Positions 57,373-64,000 of a stretch of 64,000 nt of DNA are shown here, one piece after another. This stretch comes from Clavelina lepadiformis (Eukaryota; Chordata; Ascidiacea; Aplousobranchia; Clavelinidae), in assembly GCF_947623445.1 (NCBI RefSeq), contig NC_135241.1:21206501-21270500 (forward strand). The letters run 5' to 3'. Below the pieces are notes generated by a model. The model did not search any database. It saw only the letters and a list, made by a program, of their open reading frames with translations, and had not been told where the DNA came from. The position numbers and the translations under genes were made by a program. Position 1 is the stretch's first letter, and every line of letters starts with the position of its first letter.

Positions 57373-59114
57373 TATAACGCAAAAATGTTTATCAAAAAAT
57401 TTTGTGTCTTAATTTTTATCCGTTAGTTTTCCAAGCAGGTTAAAGGTCTTCATTTTGCTGTATTTTCTTGTTTGCGACTCCTTATCGGCTATAACCATTG
57501 CAGTATCAAATAAAGTAGACCTACTATAAAGATGGTAGGTACGAGGTAACACCACTCAAGGTGTTGCAGTTCGAAATACAAGAAAAATACGTTAAGGATT
57601 ATTTACTTTTTCAGCCGAAAAGTTGGAACCAAAAATGTAAAAGTTTATGTTGTCGCTGTATATTCACAACACCTCTGTCACAATGGTAAGACAAATGTTT
57701 GGCAGACGGCTAAACCCAGGTTGTCGAATTTGAATCAAACGTGATCGAAAGTGAACCGGAACAAGAACCCAATATATTAAATTTGTATGAACCCAAACCG
57801 AGCTTTAACCGTTGATGACAGAAGAAAGGAAGTCGGACCTTTTTCAATCGTAACCACTTTACCCAAGAGTTACTGTTTAGAAAAAGTGTTTTCTGTGCCT
57901 GTTTTAAATGCAGAAGAAATCCTAAACTAAAAAATACCCATTCCTGAAATTCCTTGAGCCAACAAATTGCTACTTGGGCAATGTAATTGACGAAGTTAAA
58001 AAAAGCAATTAGCAGGAGCGAACTGTACATTAACAAGCTTGCTGATCCTATACCCGGAGCGGACTGAATATGTACATCCGATGCAAACCGGAACCGGAGT
58101 AGAACCGGTTAAATAAAATTTTGTAAAACCTGAACCGGAGTTAAACCATTTTCAACTGCGGTACGACTCTCTGCTTACAACGTTTTTATTTTTAGTCAAA
58201 CGTGGTGGCACAAGATTCAGTTTATTGACGGAAATATTTCGAACTTGTAGGCCGCAATACAGGCCTATGTACTGTATTCGATTCCTGTAGTGCTGCTAAT
58301 TACCGGTACTGTATTTGTTATTTTCATGCTGACGTTGTTTTGACCTTTTGCCCAACTCTTTATCGTATTGTGACAACAGCCAGGCTCGAATTTATTATAA
58401 AATGTTTTGATGAAGTTTATACAGCTCGACTTGGCAAATATATGCTTTAATAATAGGCCCCATCTCACATATAAACCCGTAAGCCTCTGACTATTTTGTA
58501 ATAAAATTCGTGTACCGATTTCTTGCTTGGCCATTCTGCGTTTGTGCTTGAAGCTTAGTTCATGCGTGATATACGCTTCGCGGCGGCCCGCGTGCTGCTA
58601 CAATCTAGCTTTTCTGTGGTACTGGACACTTGTCAATAAATCATTATACTTGGTAATAAACTTGTGACACAACAGTAGTCTGTGGAATAGACGTTTTACT
58701 TGATTTAAAATTACATGCATTATGAGAAGTGTGTAACTGCATACAGTGTGCCATCGCCTTTAAAAGGCAACCTTTGCTTCTATTACTTTGTCAACTTAAA
58801 CCAAGGCAGCTGAATAAAGGGGTATACACCAAATGTATAGCCTAAGCCGCGTACGGCGTGCCTCCTTAATGTAGCCTATACGTTGTCAGTCTCCGGTCTA
58901 TGTTTGATAAAGGTGCGATCGTTTGTCTATGCCAAAGTTGAATAAACCGTTCGACAGCATCAACCATGCCGTTTAAAGGGCATTTCAGGTGCAGGACATA
59001 TTTCTCTAGGTTCACATTAGTCATTAATCGCACACATTAGTTCTGAAGAACACTTTTTGACTTATCTTAACTTATGAGGGTGTCTTCACTTAATTTACCT
59101 TATTCAAATAGAAT
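57373..59114. other. Intergenic, no gene seen
   Basis: Words of the type GAACCGGA recur between 57740 and 58150 in a loose way. Nothing codes for a recognisable product. Confidence 0.4.
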
Positions 59115-59330
59115 TATCTGACTCTATTGTTGCGTGCGGTTAGAATACTCTAACCTTTTGTCAGCCGAAAGGTTTTAACATTACAACAGAAATAGTTTGC
59201 AAGAAAAGATTTTTATTGTAGGTGCTGTACACTTTCTCAATATTACAAATAACTAAGAACATGAATAATACTACTGCTTATAAGATGTCTAATATATGAG
59301 TTGCAATCACCATGACTAGCTCAGAAAGTC
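59115..59330 (-). repeat. Diverged partial LTR of the gypsy family
   Basis: In reverse orientation this resembles 5925-6110 of the 5' LTR: the order CTCTATTGTTGCGTGCGGTT, the TTTTATTGTAGGTGCTGTAC block (carrying the polyadenylation signal) and TTACAAATAACT is kept, with many substitutions. Probably an old solo LTR remnant. Confidence 0.75.
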
Positions 59331-59553
59331 GTCTGTTGATTTCAGGGATTCACGAAGTTAACGCTTTCTACCTCGATGATTCAGTCTCCGCTCTATCCGC
59401 TTCTATCTCCGCTCGCTGGTAGAAGTGGGAGCTAATATAACGTGAAAGCGATGGGAGTGAAAATGTTCGACATGAAAAAAGCTGTGAGTCGTAACAGGTG
59501 CAACGGGCAAAACAATATTTTGACATTGTGAGATATACATAGCTAGGTACTAT

Positions 59554-61211
59554 GACACCTTATCGAAAGACACTTTATCGAAAGACACTTTATCGAACGA
59601 CACCTGATCGAAACGACAGCTGATCGAAAGACACTTTATCGAACGACAGTTAATCGAGCCGACAGTTGATCGAACGACACTTTATCGAACCGACAGCTGA
59701 TCGAACGACACTTTATCGAACCGACAGTTAATCAAAACGACAGTTGATCGAACGACACTTTATCGAACCGACAGTTCAAGCAAGATTTTTGCGTGTTGTT
59801 TCTCAAACATTGAAACAATGAGCCATTGTGATGTGCGGTCTTTGTAATGGTGTGCATTAATGAATTGTGATGTATATATCATAAAGTTGACGATTTATAT
59901 TTTATATCTATATTTTATATTTGTATCATAAAGTGTTCGATTTCGCATGGCGGCCGGCCCGCCCACATATTAATAAGATATCACAAGAATACGCACGAGA
60001 ATTACTAAGTACGAGATTGTCTGTACAGTAGACCAGACTAGTCATTATAGATACAAAGAGTAAGGAATTGAAGGCAAAATTTAATAGCAAGGGGCATGTC
60101 GCTGCCTGACTTTTACACAAAGTAGCTTCTTGAAAGTGGTCTTTATCCCAGCTTGACCGACAGCGCAAAACAAACGGCTTCGATGCTTGGTAGCACGTAC
60201 ACATGTGAACAAATATTTTCAACAATGAAATTCACGAAAAGCAAGCTAAGATCACGCGCTACGACGCTGTCAACCAACGGCTGAAGAGCATAGTCGAAAA
60301 TTATGACTCAACGAATATGGACATAAAAAGTTATCTTCGAGCAATTGCACACAACTTGTAATTAAATGAATGCGATTGAAATGTGCACTTCGTCAGTTGT
60401 CGTGCTTTTAACAGTGCATGTTGTCAGTTCTTTTAATAAATTGTCGTTCTTTTAACAGTGCATATCGTCAGTTGTTTCGATAAATTGTGGATCTTTTAAC
60501 CCTATCCTAACCAAGCTCGCGAGTTTACTAAAAAAACTAGGTGTGGCCAACCCCGCACACACATTTGCAATCGTTAATTACTAGAAACCTATGCGTCGTA
60601 GACTGATGAGATTATTACAGGTTAGTAGAAACATCATCTGGATTCCTGTATACATCATAATTGTAAAACTAAAGAAAGTGAATTTAGTGTAAATTAGGTA
60701 TTTCTAAAAGTGACACATTTCTAGAAATTCTTCTTGTTACGCCGCGCCCCCGCTGTGAAAAGAGAACGAAATAGAATAGTTTGTCAAGTTATTGGTGCGT
60801 AAATGAGTAATACGCTTCAATGCGGAGTGAGAGCAAAATTATATAAATATCACAATATCTCAAAAATTACAAAATCCAACTTTATCAAACAAACATGGAC
60901 AGATAGCTGAACATTTTTTATGAAAAGTCACCAAATTTTAATTTTCTACAGCAAACAATGCAACGGTACGCCACGTTTTGCTATGACTGTGTGCGGGAGA
61001 AGCAACAGTCGATTCGATCAACTGTCGCTTTGATCAGTTGTCGTTTCGATAAAGTGTCGTTTGATCAACTGTCGGTTCGATAAAGTGTCGTTCGATCAAC
61101 TGTCGTTTCGATCAGGTGTCGTTTCGATCAGCTGTCGTTCGATTAAGTGTCTTTCGATAAACTGTCGTTCGATTAAGTGTCGTTCGATAAAGTGTCTTTC
61201 GATCAGGTGTC
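59554..61211. mobile_element. Element with inverted ends built of 17-18-bp repeats
   Basis: The left end (59554-59775) and right end (61005-61211) are arrays of a 17-18-bp word, consensus near CGAACGACACTTTAT or its GTTGAT variant, in inverted orientation. The outermost 20 bases match with one difference (GACACCTTATCG versus GACACCTGATCG). No clear target duplication. The interior holds a hAT transposase scrap. About 12-13 repeat units per side. Confidence 0.75.
60150..60360 (+). pseudogene. hAT transposase C-terminal remnant
   Basis: One frame reads T-Y-T-C-E-Q-I-F-S-T-M-K-F-T-K-S-K-L-R-S at about 60190-60255, the dimerisation-domain signature of Charlie/GTF2IRD2-type hAT transposases, soon followed by stops. 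Upstream, 59936-59960 carries a GCATGGCGGCC motif shared with the hAT element at 57320, suggesting the same family. Confidence 0.7.
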
Positions 61212-62345
61212 GCGTCACGATATAGCTAAAGCTGACACACTGACACATAGACAAATAATCAGTGTTAAAATTGAGAAGTGGGCATTTCCAATAAATATTT
61301 CTTATCAGCACTTATGCTGGAAAACAACATGGGAACGTACTAAAAGGAGTGTTCACACGAAGTTATTCCGAGCAAGTTTCCAAATATCAAACGACAGTTG
61401 AAGTGTTTTACCAAAAAACATATTCATAAACTTCAATCAATAACTTCAAAACACTTTTGCAAGAAATGATGTAAAGGTATTAAAAATACCATCCAGGCCG
61501 CTACAGTTAAAGATGATCATAAATTTGTGAAAAAGCTCGTCTTAGTATCAGTTTACTTTAGAATAAGCGTTGATTGGCCAATTAAATAAAACTCAGCTCC
61601 ACGAACCACAATTGCAAGACAGTCCCGTAACTACAGCTTGGAGCAGCAGAGAAAGTCAAGAGTTTCCTGGACGTGGGCTGAAAAATAATTATTACATATC
61701 TGTTACTTATAAACGCCGGAACCATATCATTTACTTTAATAACTAATGTAAGTAGAATGTAATGTTTTTATGCATCATGTAACCAAACGGTGATAGCCAA
61801 CAAAGTGTACATGCTTCGATTTTTAGTAACAAAGAAGCCGGTGACAAAGATGGTTGCTTGTCACAGGTTTGCTTGCATTTAAGAGTCAACTATGTTTGTA
61901 GATTCTGTATGTATGGATAAATTTATTGTTTGTTCGTGTATTTAAGTCTGATGAAAACTGTGCACCACAAACGTTTTTGCATATAGGATGAGAAGTGACA
62001 TATACGGTAGAGCCTGATACCCAATACACAGAATATGAAAGAGAGGGTATCTCTTACAAAATTGTTGAAAGAAGATCAGTCAGGGGCATTGGGCCCTAGA
62101 TTCAACAAAACTCGAGCATAACCATTTTCTTTTTCATTCTAAATGATAATTAGAAGGGTTTACCGAAATGCATAGGTTGGACACACCTTGTGGGCTTGTA
62201 TATAAAGTGCGCTTCTCGCTAAACGATTGTTCGCTCGCACATTGCATCGCACTCGCACTGTTCTCAAGACATTGTTAACTTTTGTTAATCAGATAACAGC
62301 GCCAACTTTTCCAGTATATGCTCACATGTTTACGATCCAACACTG
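61212..62345. other. Intergenic; one possible core promoter
   Basis: No gene found. GTATATAAAGTGCG at about 62198-62211 is a good TATA-like box, followed by a more GC-balanced stretch, and lies about 140 bp before the SDR pseudogene; it may be a leftover promoter. Function unproven. Confidence 0.3.
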
Positions 62346-62878
62346 CTATTTTATTCGATGAGTGAAGCGACTCGACCAGTTTACGAAGTTTACGACAGTT
62401 TACTCTTGACCAGTTTACGAAGACCGTCGGGTTGGGTAAATGTAGGCGCTATAACATATTTTAAAGCATAACCTACTTTATTTTTTCCACATTACAAACT
62501 AATTTTATTCGGTTACTCATTGCAGAGGTGGATGAAAAAGGAATAAGAGTAAATTCCATAAAGTAAGTTTGAATGATAATTCTTTCCCCAGCAAATGGTT
62601 GACATAACAAACAGATTTCAACATTTGCCAATTGGAATGACTAAAAATCAATCTATTACTTTCATTAATCACCATATCTTCATTTTGCCGTCCTGGTTAT
62701 GCTTCGACAAATATCTTGCGATTAGTGTATAATACGTCAGAAGAGAAAGAATAACTTGATAAATATTTATCCACTCGGAAAACAAAATCTCACTGTGGAA
62801 GAGATCGCTGATTCTGTACTTTACCTGGCATCGGTGAGAGCAAAGATGGTCACTGGAGTCTGTTTGCTCGTTCACTGA
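62346..62878 (+). pseudogene. SDR pseudogene, exons 5-7 only
   Basis: Three pieces match the plus-strand SDR gene: an exon 5 tail (62346-62435, S-M-S-E then a disturbed duplication of CAGTTTACGA), exon 6 (62526-62562, exactly 37 bases with GT-AG borders, reading E-V-D-E-K-G-I-R-V-N-S-I), and the second half of exon 7 (to 62878, reading P-L-G-K-Q-N-L-T-V-E-E-I-A-D-S-V-L-Y-L-A-S). Exons 1-4 and the first part of exon 7 are missing, and the end terminates early. Confidence 0.8.
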
Positions 62879-63021
62879 CTGGACTCAAACTCATTGCACT
62901 GTAAGATAGAAATTAATGAATCATCAGAAGGAACAAAGCAGTTTATGCTGTCTTCCAGCTTTGCTAAAATGGCAAGTTCTTCTTCATCTCCATTGCATTT
63001 AAGTTAACGCAGAATATATCC

Positions 63022-63956
63022 TCAAACATACTCGAGAATACTAATTTCATCAGGAGTGAGGTTACTTGATGGCAATTCTGTTGTATTTTCTGCGTGTATT
63101 TTCCTAGAGAAAACAATCCAACTTATTGCAATTGATTTTAGAAAGTTGGAACATATTACCACACCATTCAATATCAATATAATACAACATTTGTATTTTA
63201 TCACATTAAATGTTAAGCTGAATCATAAAAATAGATACCTGAGAAAAAGATCATACATTTTTCTTGTGGCTTCAAGTGTTTTGCATCGATCTGCATTCGG
63301 GCCAAAAATATGAAGAATTCTAGATATGCCATCTACACTAATCGTTGTCAACAACTCAGATCCATTTGGTTTGGTGGCGAAAATGTTCATAAAGTAATCA
63401 ATGGCTTCTGTCGTCAAATCATCTGGTGATGCACATACCTCAACCCACATACTTTTAATTGTTTTGCAAGAACACTTCTTAGAGGAAAAGCTTTAAAAAA
63501 TAATGTTAGCTGGTGAAAAACCCTGTATTTGGCATACACACAAATTTAACTTGCTAAACATGTAAACTTATAAAAATATACAAAACCTTAAGGCAGCAGG
63601 ACTTACTAAATAACCACGATGCTTAACCTTTTGATGAACTTCAAAACCTCGCTGACTTTTAAATTTTTCATCACAGTATTTACATCTAGCCAGTAACATG
63701 CAAAAGTAAACTCATTAAGTGCATCCAACCTTCTATTTTCCTGGTGTGAGAGAGAGTTTCTAAATCATATAAAGCTATAAGCACCATATACTTAAAAGGT
63801 CTCTGCTTGTAGCCTCAGCCTATCTTAATTCTTAACTTACTGAAAGAGATCATTAGCTTGCAAAGCAGAAGATGATACAGGCTTGATTCTACACTCTTCA
63901 TCGTCGACAACGAATTCAATTAAATATTCTGCAGTAAGTGCTGGTGCAGACGACAT
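63022..63956 (-). CDS. Small C2H2 zinc-finger protein, 4 exons
   Basis: Exons in order: 63956-63841, 63685-63607, 63477-63239, 63103-63022 (116, 79, 239, 82 bases), all GT-AG and joining in frame to 171 residues. A single zinc finger, C-K-Y-C then twelve residues, H-Q-K-V-K-H, sits at residues 40-62 right after the first intron. The middle (W-V-E-V-C...I-F-G-P-N-A-D-R) and the acidic C-terminus show no domain I know. Likely a nucleic-acid-binding protein of unknown role. The exon model is predicted by eye from splice consensus and frame; an upstream coding exon outside the window cannot be excluded. Confidence 0.6.
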
Positions 63957-64000
63957 GTTGGCAACTGATAGGCTACACACGTTTAAATGGTCAAAACAAC

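Noticed and set aside
59554-59775. CRISPR-like array
   Set aside because: The repeats are adjacent 17-18-bp units without unique spacers, mirrored at 61005-61211, in animal DNA.
1-64000. tRNA, rRNA or other structured RNA genes
   Set aside because: No cloverleaf or rRNA-like segment recognised by eye; a covariance-model scan would be needed to exclude small ones.

Overview
The window is animal nuclear DNA: AT-rich, with GT-AG introns of a few hundred bases, one recognisable host gene (an ARHGAP19-like RhoGAP), a small family of multi-exon short-chain dehydrogenase/reductase (SDR) genes, and mobile DNA making up most of the rest. An invertebrate chordate such as a tunicate would fit, but nothing here fixes the species. 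All functional calls come from motif recognition by eye; no database search was possible.

Layout. 1-3668: two hAT transposon copies, one inserted inside the other. 3674-4135: an orphan coding fragment. 5445-14838: a nearly complete Ty3/gypsy retroelement with two LTRs, a tRNA-Trp-like primer site, gag, a textbook -1 frameshift signal, pol, an env-like gene carrying one frame lesion, and an extra 3' open reading frame that looks Gag-related. 14955-15338: a small hAT. 16844-18433: the intronless ARHGAP19-like gene on the minus strand. 19657-20023: another small hAT.

21745-49713: three tandem copies of a unit of roughly 4.3-4.8 kb. Each unit carries, in order, a gypsy protease fragment (-), a conserved orphan exon (+) and a complete seven-exon SDR gene (-). 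Between units 1 and 2 lies a 5'-truncated LINE (26173-40076, 9-bp target duplication). Inside that LINE sits the most remarkable object of the window: a 12,410-bp, almost perfect palindrome (26676-39085) flanked by a 6-bp target duplication, with 5'-AG...CT-3' ends. It has two arms of about 6.17 kb and a 69-bp unpaired centre. Its ends and 6-bp duplication match the integration style of Polinton/Maverick elements, but it encodes none of their proteins that I can see.

49737-51774 is a decayed gypsy element, 52879-53456 a Tigger/pogo-like element and 53883-55595 a fourth SDR gene on the plus strand with exon lengths identical to the other three. 56529-57364 is another hAT element, 59115-59330 a diverged LTR piece and 59554-61211 an element whose inverted ends are arrays of 17-18-bp repeats. 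62346-62878 is an SDR pseudogene, and 63022-63956 a four-exon C2H2 zinc-finger gene.

History that can be read off: small hATs entered the ancestor of the palindrome arm; the arm was doubled into a palindrome; a gypsy element entered an SDR locus, which then triplicated; a LINE landed between SDR units; the palindromic element landed in the LINE. The host genes show no sign of acting as an operon; the SDRs are a tandem paralogue family, probably NAD(P)(H)-dependent oxidoreductases of unknown substrate.
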